Below, piece by piece: positions 36,799 to 46,484 of a stretch of 64,000 bases of DNA. This DNA is from Saprospiraceae bacterium (lineage in GTDB: Bacteria > Bacteroidota > Bacteroidia > Chitinophagales > Saprospiraceae). Numbering within the stretch: position 1 is the first letter of the stretch; every line of letters starts with the position of its first letter. The translations under genes were made by a program, and so were the position numbers. The stretch covers positions 1,650,501 through 1,714,500 of the forward strand of contig JADJWV010000002.1 of NCBI GenBank assembly GCA_016716185.1. Reading direction: 5' to 3'. The notes beneath the pieces were generated by a model. The model searched no databases. It saw nothing but the letters and a program-made list of their open reading frames with translations, and was not told the DNA's origin.

Positions 36799-36912
36799 AA
36801 TGCCGTGCTATCGCCTTTATAAACTATAAAATGTGGATTACCAAAAGATTATAGTTTAAGTAAACTTAAAATATGTTCCTGTAAAGTCCGGGTGTAAGGC
36901 CTGAACTCTACA

Positions 36913-36920
36913 CAAATATA
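36913..36920 (-). promoter_or_regulatory. Candidate -7 element for T9SS module 1
   Basis: Minus strand TATATTTG matches TAnnTTTG within the 149-bp gap that separates the two T9SS modules. It would give module 1 its own promoter with a leader of about 110 nt. The remaining bases of the gap hold no further motif I can identify. Confidence 0.4.
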
Positions 36921-36947
36921 AACAAATTATTAAGAATGCTTAGAGGA

Positions 36948-39900
36948 TCAACGCAATAGAGTCACATTCCCTTTTTTAGCATAGGTCTGTCCATCAACAC
37001 ACGTGGCAATGAAGTAATAACCATAAACATCAGGAGGAAGCTTGACGCCTTTATACGTGCCATCCCACCAATGATTGATGTCCTTAGTTTCAAAGACTTT
37101 TTCTCCCCATCTGTTGTAAACATAAAGTTCGACTGATTCGAGAAAATTGCTTCTTATTCGAAGGATATCGTTTTCCATATCGTCGTTCGGACTAAAAACA
37201 TTTGGGAAAAATACATCTTCTTCATTGCATTTAGGCCGCTTTACAAATACGCTTACTTCGGCAATACCTTCACAGCCGTCCTCATTTCTTGCTTTGACCG
37301 TGTACAGTGTTGAACTTTCCGGACTGGCTTCTGGATCCGGACATTTAATACATGTAAGGTTATACGGGATGATCCATTCGTAATCCATATACCCGGGTGT
37401 TGTTGATAATTGGGTTGATTGTCCAAGGAATATGGTGTCGGGATCCGCAAATGCGAGTAATGGTGGATCGAATCTGCTGATGTTTACTTTAAAACTATCC
37501 TGATATGCACAACCGTATTCATTGATAAAGGTTAGGTAAAAAACGGTGGTGTCTGAAGGTTTAACCAAAATCCTGGCCTGATCCCTGTTTGTAATAATAA
37601 ATCTTTCCGGCGTCCAGTCAAATTTGTACTTGTGTCCATCGAGATTAATAAATTCAATGGGCCCATCCTTACCCGGACATAATTTATCTTTTCCGATAAT
37701 GTCATAACTCGTATCAATGGGAACTATTCTGAAAGAGTCCACATCGCCACAACCGTATGCATCAGTTGCATAAGCAAATACGTACATGGAATCTTTGAAC
37801 AATTTCTCCAGACTGTAGCCGGTACCAAGTAAAATACCAATTTCGTCGGTCCACTCAATGCTTGGAACTATGGCTCCGGAATCTGTAGTTGCATGTAAAA
37901 TGATTGGGCTTTGATAACATAAAACGGTATCATTGTTAACTTTCAGATTTATCGGAGGGGGTACAAAAACGGTGATTTCCCTATCGATAAAACAATCCGG
38001 AATATTCGGATCACTCACGCGGACTTTGTATGTTTTTGTTCCGCTCACATGCGCTGTTGGATTTGGACTTGTAGGATCATCCAGGCCTTCAGCGGGTGTC
38101 CAGAAATAACGATAACTGGTATCCGGATTTTCGTTGAGCTTCACTGGTTTCCCCATACAACTTACAACGCGTTCTTTAAGACTGACCATAATCAATCCGA
38201 CATCGACGATTTTAGTGATTTCGTTTTTACATTCAGCAGCCACTTTTAAGGTAACCGTATACCTGCCTGCTTTTTGATAAAAATGAACAGGGCTGTTTTC
38301 ATTAGATGTTTCCTGATCTCCAAAGTCCCAGAAATAGTTGCCGGGAGAACTCAGGTTGCTGAAACTAACAAGTGTATTGTCGCAATTTTTTTCTGTTTTA
38401 AAATCAGCTTCGGGTTTGCAAACGATATATGCATTCACCGAGTCGGATGTGTTGCAATCGTATTGATTGGTAGCAAGTACTTTAAATTGGTAATGCCCAC
38501 ATTGAGGAATGCGCACAGTAACCAGATCCGTTCCTTTTCCCGACAAAATGTTTGTATCGGGTTGCCAGGTATACGAAAGCTGGTGATTGGGATTGCCATT
38601 TTGGATTTTTAACTGAAATGTATCGCCTTCACAAACTCTGACAGAATCCAGACTGATGGAACTGTTTACTTCTTCGTTTCTTACAGTGATACTATCGAGA
38701 CCCGGACAATTAAAAGCACTTTTTGCTCTGACATAAAAAGTCTTTTTTCCATCAACTTGCGTTTTTAGTGTATAGGATCCATTAGAGAGAATGTTTGAAA
38801 AATCTGAAAGATCAGACCATTCTACCGTGCTCTCTACTCCCCCATTGGCAATCAGTTCGAGATCTTTACCACAGATCACAGAATCTCCTTTAATGTCGAT
38901 GTTCAAAAGATCGCTCACTGTAACCAAAACAGAATCTTCCTCTGTGCAATTTCCGTCTGTAATGACGAGTTTATAGACAATGTCTGACGTAGGCGTTGCA
39001 ACCGGGTCCGGACAAAAAGCGCAACTTAAACCCGTTGAAGGAGTCCAGGTATATTTAAATCTGGGGTCAGGGTTTTTCAACAGTTTTGTCGATTCACCAA
39101 TGCATATGGGAATTTTATCTCCTACAAATTGTGGATCCAGAAAATTCAACTGAAATTCTTTTTCAATCGTATCAGTGCAACCACCTTCTGAAGTAATGGT
39201 TAATTGGATTACCGCTTTACCCGTATCCTGGAATACAAAACGCGGATTTTGATTCAATGAAGTAAAGATTCTGCTGTTTAGTTTCGCATTCCATTGCCAC
39301 CTATTTATGTTTAACAGGGAATCAAACGATTGATCTGTGACAACCAATTCAATGCTATCCTTACAACTTTCATATTGAACATTGAAATCACTTCTTAAAA
39401 ACCCATCGCCATAAAGATAAACATCCAGATAATTGGTGTCGATACAATCTTTTGCTCTGTTGGCTACTAATGCCACCCGGTATTTTCCCGGGCCAGGAAA
39501 TTTAAATTCCGGGTTGGTATCCTTGGAAATCAGGTTAGTTCTTGGATAATCAAATAACCAGGTAAAGTCTCTTGCATTAACGCTGTTGTTTGTAAATTTT
39601 ATAGTGCTGTCGCCAACACACAATACGGTATCGCTTGCAGAAAATCTTGCAACCGGGTTTGTTGTACAGAACCGGACATTGTATTGAAAATCTCTTCTGA
39701 CCCTCGATAATAGTTTTCCGTTCCGGTATTCATCAACACAAATTCCTACCAGATATTGACCAATGGCATTGGGCTGTCCTGTCAATAAACCTGTGTTCTG
39801 ATCAATTCTCAGTGCAGGATTTCCACCCAACAGATCCGCTAAGCTAAAAGGCGGTTTATATGTAACTTGAGGAAAAGGTGGTCTGCTTGGTCTGGTGGGT

Positions 39901-40571
39901 TTGGAGTTGGCGGTGTCAGCTCCTGCATAGGGTACACAAAGGCTATATACCAAAGAATCGCCTTCCTGGTCAAATGCATGGTGATCAAAATTAATGAACC
40001 TATCTCCACAAACATAAATTGGGGGAAAAGCACCAAACTTAGGAGAGTTGTTGCAGTACATCAGGGCATCTTCTGAAATCACAATATTATAAGTAGCGCC
40101 TATAAGTTCGGGGTCAATGATGTTTGTAATGGTTTTATTCCTACAGCAACGCTGATAGCCTAATACATATCCTCCCTTGAGAAACGGTAATTCAATTTTG
40201 CCGCGATACGTAGTCGTATGCACACATACATCACCTCCGACGACTTCACATTCCGTCCTTAAAATTTCATTTAGGGTATCGTCATTTCTGAAGTCGAGCA
40301 ACAACAAGCCAAACTGACCTCTGCTTCGTACGATTGCACCTTCGCTATCAAAAATTCCAATATGTGCCGGATCATCAAATTCAGCTTCAGGACTTCCGTT
40401 GAAACAGTCTCTCCTCAAAGTCAAAGTGATTTCATAAACCTGACCGCCGAGACATTTGTATGACATTTCTCCTCCAACAATATGGCTGGATCTGAGCTCT
40501 GTTGATGTCAACAGGATCCACGCAAATCCCAAGACCAGCAGTTTTAAATATTTATATGAATTGTTTGCCAT
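36948..40571 (-). CDS. Giant PKD-rich surface protein with type B T9SS sorting domain (module 2)
   Basis: 1207 residues from the ATG at 40571. That start leaves a 13-bp gap to the PorE-like gene, much like the 11 bp in module 1; the frame extends to 40610, which would overlap the upstream gene. The signal peptide ends before SHIVGGEMSYKCLGG. The protein is collinear with its module 1 paralogue: Cys-paired N-terminal domain (RRDCFNGSP, GYQRCCRN), PKD domains (FWDFGDQETSNEN near 770), Ig-like repeats with Cys, and a type B C-terminal domain (FFPNVFSPNDD, YNRWGEKVF, WWDGTYKGVKL, KKGNVTLLR). Sequence divergence is substantial, so the duplication is old. Confidence 0.85.
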   Translation of the reverse strand: MANNSYKYLKLLVLGFAWILLTSTELRSSHIVGGEMSYKCLGGQVYEITLTLRRDCFNGSPEAEFDDPAHIGIFDSEGAIVRSRGQFGLLLLDFRNDDTLNEILRTECEVVGGDVCVHTTTYRGKIELPFLKGGYVLGYQRCCRNKTITNIIDPELIGATYNIVISEDALMYCNNSPKFGAFPPIYVCGDRFINFDHHAFDQEGDSLVYSLCVPYAGADTANSKPTRPSRPPFPQVTYKPPFSLADLLGGNPALRIDQNTGLLTGQPNAIGQYLVGICVDEYRNGKLLSRVRRDFQYNVRFCTTNPVARFSASDTVLCVGDSTIKFTNNSVNARDFTWLFDYPRTNLISKDTNPEFKFPGPGKYRVALVANRAKDCIDTNYLDVYLYGDGFLRSDFNVQYESCKDSIELVVTDQSFDSLLNINRWQWNAKLNSRIFTSLNQNPRFVFQDTGKAVIQLTITSEGGCTDTIEKEFQLNFLDPQFVGDKIPICIGESTKLLKNPDPRFKYTWTPSTGLSCAFCPDPVATPTSDIVYKLVITDGNCTEEDSVLVTVSDLLNIDIKGDSVICGKDLELIANGGVESTVEWSDLSDFSNILSNGSYTLKTQVDGKKTFYVRAKSAFNCPGLDSITVRNEEVNSSISLDSVRVCEGDTFQLKIQNGNPNHQLSYTWQPDTNILSGKGTDLVTVRIPQCGHYQFKVLATNQYDCNTSDSVNAYIVCKPEADFKTEKNCDNTLVSFSNLSSPGNYFWDFGDQETSNENSPVHFYQKAGRYTVTLKVAAECKNEITKIVDVGLIMVSLKERVVSCMGKPVKLNENPDTSYRYFWTPAEGLDDPTSPNPTAHVSGTKTYKVRVSDPNIPDCFIDREITVFVPPPINLKVNNDTVLCYQSPIILHATTDSGAIVPSIEWTDEIGILLGTGYSLEKLFKDSMYVFAYATDAYGCGDVDSFRIVPIDTSYDIIGKDKLCPGKDGPIEFINLDGHKYKFDWTPERFIITNRDQARILVKPSDTTVFYLTFINEYGCAYQDSFKVNISRFDPPLLAFADPDTIFLGQSTQLSTTPGYMDYEWIIPYNLTCIKCPDPEASPESSTLYTVKARNEDGCEGIAEVSVFVKRPKCNEEDVFFPNVFSPNDDMENDILRIRSNFLESVELYVYNRWGEKVFETKDINHWWDGTYKGVKLPPDVYGYYFIATCVDGQTYAKKGNVTLLR

Positions 40572-40584
40572 AAGTTCCATTGAG

Positions 40585-43038
40585 TTATTGATTAACATTT
40601 TCATCCACACCTTTTAATATTTCCAAAATTTCAACTCGCCTCTCATAGGCCGCCTTCAAATTATATATGGAATTTCTCGTATCCAGCAAATCGTCACTCA
40701 CATCCGAAGAGGATTTAGATTCACCAAATGGAAGTTCCTTGATTTGATAAAATCCATTGACTATATAGTCGTGAAACACTCCATTGTCATAGCGGTCGAA
40801 TTCATTCCGAACACTATATACTCTGCGAGAAGAAAGTAATTGATTGTAATCTGATTTGGCCCGAGGGGAGGCATAGCCTTTCAAAAATATATCAATTTCA
40901 TGGCCTTCCTGGAGAATTATGATCAGTTTTTCCATGAACAATTTTAATTTTTCGGCATTAGCCTTTACGTTTTTGTTAAAAAATGTATCAATTTCGAGTA
41001 TGGCCTTTTCTCTGTTTGCCGTTTTCATACCCCGGGTAAATTCATTAATGTAGGTCAGTTTCTTACCGTAGTAATCGCTGTAAATATCTAAAAAGCCTAC
41101 ACTGGTACTGTCGGATTCTGATCTGGGATCCGGCATGTCATTCTCAAAGAACAATCGAATCGGCAATAATTTTCGCAAATCGGCTATGGCAGTCAATTCT
41201 AAAAACAGTTTTCTGTTCAACACAGGTTCCAGTGCTGTTTCCAGTGGTGTAATCAGGATCTCTGTACTTTCGTATTTGGGTTTAAACGCTTTAAGTTTGT
41301 AATTTTTTCCTTTAAGTATTTTAAAATCGAAAAAATTACTGTCCGGATTCGTCGTCGATTTTAATAAAATATTCTGATCGAGATCCCACAATTCAACCGT
41401 TGCTCCTTTGAGATTTACATTGGTGGTTCTTTCAAAGGTATATGCATTGAGCATTTTGGTCTGGGTGAGATACAAATTTTTCGTAATGGCAGATAAGTCT
41501 TCCAGATCAATGGTATTGCAATATACCGTATCTGAAATCCAACCATCCTTGCTTCCTGTGATCCGGTATTTTCTGTCTTCTGTGATCTTCAGCGGATAAA
41601 TAGATTTATCGGATAGTTGGTTGGCATAATGCAAACTATCTTTTTCTGTAAAGTCCGCGATCTCAACCCGGACGCCGTGCAATCCACTGGAATCGTATTT
41701 GTCCAGGGTATTCACAATGAGATCGAGCGTAGCAGGCACGTATTTTATTTTATAAATATCGTAGCAGCATGCCTGGATTACCTCATCCATAAATTTTGAT
41801 TGAGGTTTGTTGGAAACTATGTATGCTTTGCGCTGAATATCGTCTTCGCTATAGTATAAGTCATCGTAACTGCTGTTGACAGAAGGACCTAAATTGATAA
41901 TTTTTGCGGAATCTTTACCTTTCAGCGCATAACTGTACACATCGAGTCCGCCAAATCCTGTATGTCCTTCGCTGCTAAAATATAAAGTCGACGTTTTCGG
42001 GTTGAAATACGGACTTACTTCGTGTTCGCTGGTATTCAGTGTTTCGATATTTTCAGCCTGTGATGGAAATTCATTTTCACTGATGAGCACCGAATACAAA
42101 TCAAAACCTCCTTTGCCCCCAGGCCTTTCACTTACAAAATACAATTTATCCAAACCTGTTTCAGGATCTTTGGTGATGTGCGGTTGTGTTGAAGTATAAC
42201 CAGGCATATTTACAGGTTCCGGCAATTTAAATTTAGGTCCCCACTTCAATCCTGTTTTGTATTTTACGTAGATATTGCATTGAATCCGGTCAACATCTTT
42301 CATATATGTACAGAGCGTAAAATAAACTTTACTGCTGTCTCGGCTGAAACTTGGCTGGACCATGTGAGCATCTGCTTCAGCGAAACCGGAATCGAGCGGC
42401 ATAGGCTGTAAATTGTTTTCGTTGAAGCGCAAAATACTTCCGCGATTTTCAGGTGACTTATCGTCTTTTCTGTTTTCGTCTAAAACCCGGTCAAATGAAA
42501 CGTACAATGAATTATTGGAAAATACCGGACTGAATTCGCTGTTTTGCGTGTTGATTTTATCATCCAGCTTTTTTTGTTGAATCAACGGATCTTTTTTGCG
42601 AATTTGTTCTTTAGCCCATGCAATTGAAGTAATTCTTTTTTGAGTTCTGTTTTGCAATTCGGCATCTTCATGACCACTCGCCTGATAAGATTTAAAATAA
42701 ACCAGTGCTTCGCTATAAAAACCCTGACGAAGCAGAGATTCACCGAGATAAAATTCTATTTCTGGATGTCGTTGCAAAATATCTTTGGTAATAGTTGCTC
42801 TGTAATGTTTTGCGGCGGTAGAAAATCCATTGAGTTTAAAAGCGGCATGCCCTGCAAGCATTTGGAAAGAATCTACTTCCTGCTTGTAGTCCAATGCCAA
42901 TAAAATGTCGTGGTAAGCTGCATAGTAATCTTCCCTTTGCAGATATTTGTTGATGGTTTCCTTGTACTTACTCAGCGACTGGCTCTTTCCAATTGAAATT
43001 CCAAGAAGACTAACGATTAAAATATAAATAACTCTCAT
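40585..43038 (-). CDS. PorE-like OmpA-family protein with TPR and PD40 repeats (module 2)
   Basis: 817 residues, signal peptide RVIYILIVSLLGISIGKS. Same domain order as the module 1 protein: TPR region (about 20-140), PD40 propeller (about 165-430, with GGFDLYSVL and TLYFSSEGHTGFGGLDVYS), regulatory-like beta domains (about 440-620), and an OmpA domain (FLKGYASPRAKSDYNQLLSSRR). The C-terminal ends in RRVEILEILKG, parallel to RRVEIIEIKE in module 1. It follows the PorP-like gene by 12 bp. Confidence 0.8.
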   Translation of the reverse strand: MRVIYILIVSLLGISIGKSQSLSKYKETINKYLQREDYYAAYHDILLALDYKQEVDSFQMLAGHAAFKLNGFSTAAKHYRATITKDILQRHPEIEFYLGESLLRQGFYSEALVYFKSYQASGHEDAELQNRTQKRITSIAWAKEQIRKKDPLIQQKKLDDKINTQNSEFSPVFSNNSLYVSFDRVLDENRKDDKSPENRGSILRFNENNLQPMPLDSGFAEADAHMVQPSFSRDSSKVYFTLCTYMKDVDRIQCNIYVKYKTGLKWGPKFKLPEPVNMPGYTSTQPHITKDPETGLDKLYFVSERPGGKGGFDLYSVLISENEFPSQAENIETLNTSEHEVSPYFNPKTSTLYFSSEGHTGFGGLDVYSYALKGKDSAKIINLGPSVNSSYDDLYYSEDDIQRKAYIVSNKPQSKFMDEVIQACCYDIYKIKYVPATLDLIVNTLDKYDSSGLHGVRVEIADFTEKDSLHYANQLSDKSIYPLKITEDRKYRITGSKDGWISDTVYCNTIDLEDLSAITKNLYLTQTKMLNAYTFERTTNVNLKGATVELWDLDQNILLKSTTNPDSNFFDFKILKGKNYKLKAFKPKYESTEILITPLETALEPVLNRKLFLELTAIADLRKLLPIRLFFENDMPDPRSESDSTSVGFLDIYSDYYGKKLTYINEFTRGMKTANREKAILEIDTFFNKNVKANAEKLKLFMEKLIIILQEGHEIDIFLKGYASPRAKSDYNQLLSSRRVYSVRNEFDRYDNGVFHDYIVNGFYQIKELPFGESKSSSDVSDDLLDTRNSIYNLKAAYERRVEILEILKGVDENVNQ

Positions 43039-43050
43039 AGACTGTTTAAA

Positions 43051-44070
43051 TTAATAAAGCGGACATTTTTTGTACAAGCCCACAGGTTCGACATCTTTAA
43101 ATTGATACTGAACGCTGATCTCGAGGCCACCTCTATTGTTTGTTGCAGTCTTAAAATCCGATGTATTCACATCATAACTGGCTAAAGCTGTCCAGTTCTT
43201 GTACTGAAATCCAGCCATGGGATAAAATGCATCGTCCAGGCGGATCCCGGCTCCCAGTAATAAATTCAGACGGATGCCTGGATTTTTGTCGATATAAAAT
43301 CTTAAAAGTCCGCTGGCCGTTGTTTCCTCATAAACATCCTGCTCCTGGTATTGTCCGAAAGCAAGTAAATCTGCAAAAGATACCAGTCCGATACTCAGAT
43401 TGGCATGATAAACAAAGCGCATGGGCAGCCCAACTTTATTCTGTTGTTGGGTATAAAAAGTTTGTTCAGGCTCCAAAAGATGATTCGCTGAACCTCCAAT
43501 GGCGAGATAGGTCCTTTTGCTTTTTGACAATTGATAACTAAAACCTGCCCCGAGATCGAAGAAAAATGCCCCGGAGTTTTCAAAACTTTCTTTTGGGCTG
43601 AGGGCTTGATTGTACTTTTCGCCATCCCATTGGTTGTCCCATTTTAATAGTTCTTCCGACAGCCTTCTTTGACCTACACTCGGGCTGATTCCGATTCTAA
43701 ACTGATGGTGCTTATTCAAATTATAACCGTAGCTGAAAGAAGCATTCAAAGCAGTCAAACTCAGTTTAGAGTCTCCGGCTTTATCGTAATCCAGTCCGAT
43801 TCCAACGCCAATAAAATCTTGTTTTGACCTGATCTTAAATTTACTGTCGTAAAACAGGCTCATGGTCAGGTAAGGCACAGGTACAGTTTGCCATTGGCTT
43901 CTGTAATTTGCCGTAAGCCTGTGCTCACCATGGTAAGCGCCTGTATTCGCAGGACTTTGTCCAGGCAAATGCATAAAAAACTGCGAGTAATGGATGTCCT
44001 GAGTATTTCCTTTGTAAAAGCTTATCGCCCAGGAAATTGCGATTAAAAATAAGGTATGCCGTTTAAGCAT
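43051..44070 (-). CDS. PorP/SprF-family type IX secretion membrane protein (module 2)
   Basis: 339 residues with an N-terminal signal and the hallmark TQDIHYSQFFMHLPGQSPANTG after cleavage, then barrel strands (NASFSYGYNL, FFFDLGAGFSYQL) and a C-terminus of KKCPLY, as against KSCPIF in module 1. It heads the module 2 operon. Its cargo partner is inferred to be the giant protein two genes downstream. Confidence 0.85.
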   Translation of the reverse strand: MLKRHTLFLIAISWAISFYKGNTQDIHYSQFFMHLPGQSPANTGAYHGEHRLTANYRSQWQTVPVPYLTMSLFYDSKFKIRSKQDFIGVGIGLDYDKAGDSKLSLTALNASFSYGYNLNKHHQFRIGISPSVGQRRLSEELLKWDNQWDGEKYNQALSPKESFENSGAFFFDLGAGFSYQLSKSKRTYLAIGGSANHLLEPEQTFYTQQQNKVGLPMRFVYHANLSIGLVSFADLLAFGQYQEQDVYEETTASGLLRFYIDKNPGIRLNLLLGAGIRLDDAFYPMAGFQYKNWTALASYDVNTSDFKTATNNRGGLEISVQYQFKDVEPVGLYKKCPLY

Positions 44071-44206
44071 AGTGAAACCGGTTAAAAGTTACTAAATGAA
44101 ATGTGGATTTGAATAAAGAAAACTCGGAGATGAATGGGAATTCTCAAATACTCAGCAATTTTATGAGATTTCGCGCAAATATTCAAACAATATTGAAATT
44201 ATTTTA

Positions 44207-44214
44207 CAAATATA
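44207..44214 (-). promoter_or_regulatory. Candidate -7 element for T9SS module 2
   Basis: Minus strand TATATTTG, a TAnnTTTG match in the 235-bp AT-rich gap between the PorP-like gene and nnrD. It would give a leader of about 130 nt. Other AT-rich stretches in the gap make a chance match possible. Confidence 0.3.
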
Positions 44215-44305
44215 TTAAAAAAATATCTAATATTATTGACTTTTGATATGAATTAATTCCTGTTAATTATGATGTTCGGTACATATTTTGCGTTTCAAAA
44301 TTGTA

Positions 44306-45823
44306 ATGCTACCGGTTTACAAATCAGCGACCATTAAGCAATGGGATGTATATACTATTGAAAATGAGCCTATTAGTTCAGTTGAACTCATGGATAGGGC
44401 TGCCTCAGTCTGTGTGGAATGGCTTAGAAGTCAGTATCCCCCATCTACCCCGGTTCTGATATTTTGTGGAAATGGAAACAACGGTGGCGATGGCTTAAGT
44501 ATAGGCATGCAGTTGCAAAACCTGGCCTACCGGGTAAGTGTTTGTCTGGTTCCCGTTTCAGCGGAAAACAGCCGGGATTATGAAATTCAATTGGCCGGTG
44601 TGCTCAATAATAGGCACATTTCCATTTTACAAATTGATGATGCGAAAAGTCTTTTAAAGAAGAATTACAATACACTGGTCATTGATGCCATTTTAGGCTC
44701 AGGAACCAACCGAAGTCCTTCTCCGGAACTGGAAAATATCTTTGAATTTCTACAGCCTTATGATCAACGCATTGTATCTATCGACTTGCCATCCGGAATG
44801 TATCCCGATCAACCTCCGGGGCATCTTTGTGTACATGCATCCGCTACTTTAAGCCTTCAAACCCCAAAACTGACTTCACTACTTCCTCAAACCGGAAAAC
44901 ATTATGGCTTACTTAAAATATTGGACATTGGATTGATGCCTGATTTTGTGGATTCCCATCCACCGGACAAATGGTTCATCCGGCAGGAAGATGTTGTTAG
45001 ATTTCTTAAAAGGAGGAAACCCTTTGATTATAAAAATAATTTCGGCCATGTTTGTATGGTAGGTTCTTGCCTGGGAATGGCTGGTGCGTTGGTGTTGTCG
45101 GCAAAAGCAGCGTTAAAGTCCGGCTGTGGGCTATGTACACTTTCTTCAGTTTCAGAAAACAGGATCATTTTACAAACATCAGTTCCAGAAGCCATGTTTT
45201 GCTCCCCGGATCAAATACTCCCTGAAAAATTTAAGGTTTTAGCAATTGGGCCGGGAATGGGAAAAAGTGAGTCGATGAAAGATCTGCTTTATGTGCTGAA
45301 AGACAGATATGCAGGAATTTGGGTAATCGATGCCGATGCACTCAACCTGATCAGCGAAGAAAATGTCCTGGATGAATTTAAAGGGGATGTCGTAATAACA
45401 CCTCATGTGGGTGAGTTTGACAGACTGTTTGGTCCGAGTGAAAACGATTTCCAGAGATTGGAAAAAGCTATTGATCAGGCCGTGCAATTAAAAATAACCA
45501 TTGTTCTTAAAGGTCATCACACGGCTACTGTAACACCAGACGGAAAAGTTTATTTTAACAGCAGCGGAAATCCCGGATTGGCTAAAGGAGGGAGCGGCGA
45601 TGTACTTACCGGAATGATCGCTGCCTTTCTTGCGCAAGGATATTCAACTCGGGAAGCTTGTATTATTGCCGTTTACCTTCATGGATTTGCGGCCGATTTG
45701 TTGGCAGAGAAAATTGCCATAGAATCCATGATGGCTACCGACCTTTTAGAAGTGCTACCTTTGGCTATGAAAAACCTTTTCCAACATGAAAAATCTCGTA
45801 GTCCTTTCGGGAGCAGGAATTAG
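44306..45823 (+). CDS. nnrD: Bifunctional NAD(P)H-hydrate epimerase / ADP-dependent dehydratase
   Basis: Repairs hydrated NADH and NADPH. 505 residues from the ATG at 44306; the frame runs to a TTG at 44288. The N-terminal YjeF_N epimerase domain shows CGNGNNGGDGLSIG near residue 50 and IDAILGSG. The C-terminal ribokinase-like dehydratase domain begins near 230 with FGHVCMVGSCLGMAGA and carries the catalytic GGSGDVLTG motif near 430. The fused two-domain form is standard in bacteria. It overlaps the sirtuin gene by 38 bp. Confidence 0.93.
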   Translation: MLPVYKSATIKQWDVYTIENEPISSVELMDRAASVCVEWLRSQYPPSTPVLIFCGNGNNGGDGLSIGMQLQNLAYRVSVCLVPVSAENSRDYEIQLAGVLNNRHISILQIDDAKSLLKKNYNTLVIDAILGSGTNRSPSPELENIFEFLQPYDQRIVSIDLPSGMYPDQPPGHLCVHASATLSLQTPKLTSLLPQTGKHYGLLKILDIGLMPDFVDSHPPDKWFIRQEDVVRFLKRRKPFDYKNNFGHVCMVGSCLGMAGALVLSAKAALKSGCGLCTLSSVSENRIILQTSVPEAMFCSPDQILPEKFKVLAIGPGMGKSESMKDLLYVLKDRYAGIWVIDADALNLISEENVLDEFKGDVVITPHVGEFDRLFGPSENDFQRLEKAIDQAVQLKITIVLKGHHTATVTPDGKVYFNSSGNPGLAKGGSGDVLTGMIAAFLAQGYSTREACIIAVYLHGFAADLLAEKIAIESMMATDLLEVLPLAMKNLFQHEKSRSPFGSRN

Positions 45824-46484
45824 TGCGGAAAGCGGATTAAAAACATTCAGAGATGCCGATGGATTGTGGGAAGGACATCGGGTAACCGATGTGGCTACCC
45901 CGGAGGGATTTCAAAGAGATCCGGAACTTGTTCTTGAGTTTTATAATGAACGCCGCAGACAGCTGCTATCCGCTAAGCCCAATTTAGCCCATACTCTTTG
46001 TGCCGGACTGCAACCCTATTTTCACGTTGAAATCATAACACAAAACGTCGATGATTTGCACGAAAGAGCAGGCAGTAAACATGTATTGCATTTGCACGGC
46101 GAATTGCTCAAAGTCAGAAGTACATACAGACGGGATCTTGTTTATCCCTGGAACGAGGATTTAAAAATTGGCAATCTGTGCGAGTTTGGTAGTCAGTTGC
46201 GACCTCACATCGTTTGGTTTGGTGAAGATGTTCCTATGATTTACGATGCATCCATAAAGGTTCAGGCCGCAGATATCATTCTTGTAATTGGAACTTCACT
46301 GCAGGTATATCCCGCAGCTGGTTTGCTGACGTATGCTCAAAAAAATGTTGACCTTTTTTATATCGATCCGAAACCGCAACTTCAACACGAAATAAACCGG
46401 TTTCAGAGTTTGAATATTATAGCTGATAAAGCAACAACGGGTTTGCAATCCGTATATAATGAATTGATGAAGCTGGCGGATTAA
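45786..46484 (+). CDS. NAD-dependent protein deacylase, class III sirtuin without zinc cysteines
   Basis: 232 residues of the SIR2 fold: GAGISAESGLKTFRD NAD-binding motif, TQNVDDLHERAG, catalytic His104 in HLHGE, and the GTSLQVYPAAGL motif. Y53 and R56 form the YxxR pair that in SIRT5/CobB goes with desuccinylase or demalonylase activity. The zinc module normally has four cysteines between HGE and the LRPHIVWFGE motif; only one Cys (132) is present here, so no zinc site can form. The 38-bp overlap with nnrD suggests translational coupling of two NAD-linked enzymes. Confidence 0.88.
   Translation: MKNLVVLSGAGISAESGLKTFRDADGLWEGHRVTDVATPEGFQRDPELVLEFYNERRRQLLSAKPNLAHTLCAGLQPYFHVEIITQNVDDLHERAGSKHVLHLHGELLKVRSTYRRDLVYPWNEDLKIGNLCEFGSQLRPHIVWFGEDVPMIYDASIKVQAADIILVIGTSLQVYPAAGLLTYAQKNVDLFYIDPKPQLQHEINRFQSLNIIADKATTGLQSVYNELMKLAD

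Noticed and set aside
40572..40610. Longer start for the module 2 giant protein
   Set aside because: It would overlap the upstream gene and place charged residues before the signal peptide; the ATG at 40571 gives a gap like that in module 1.
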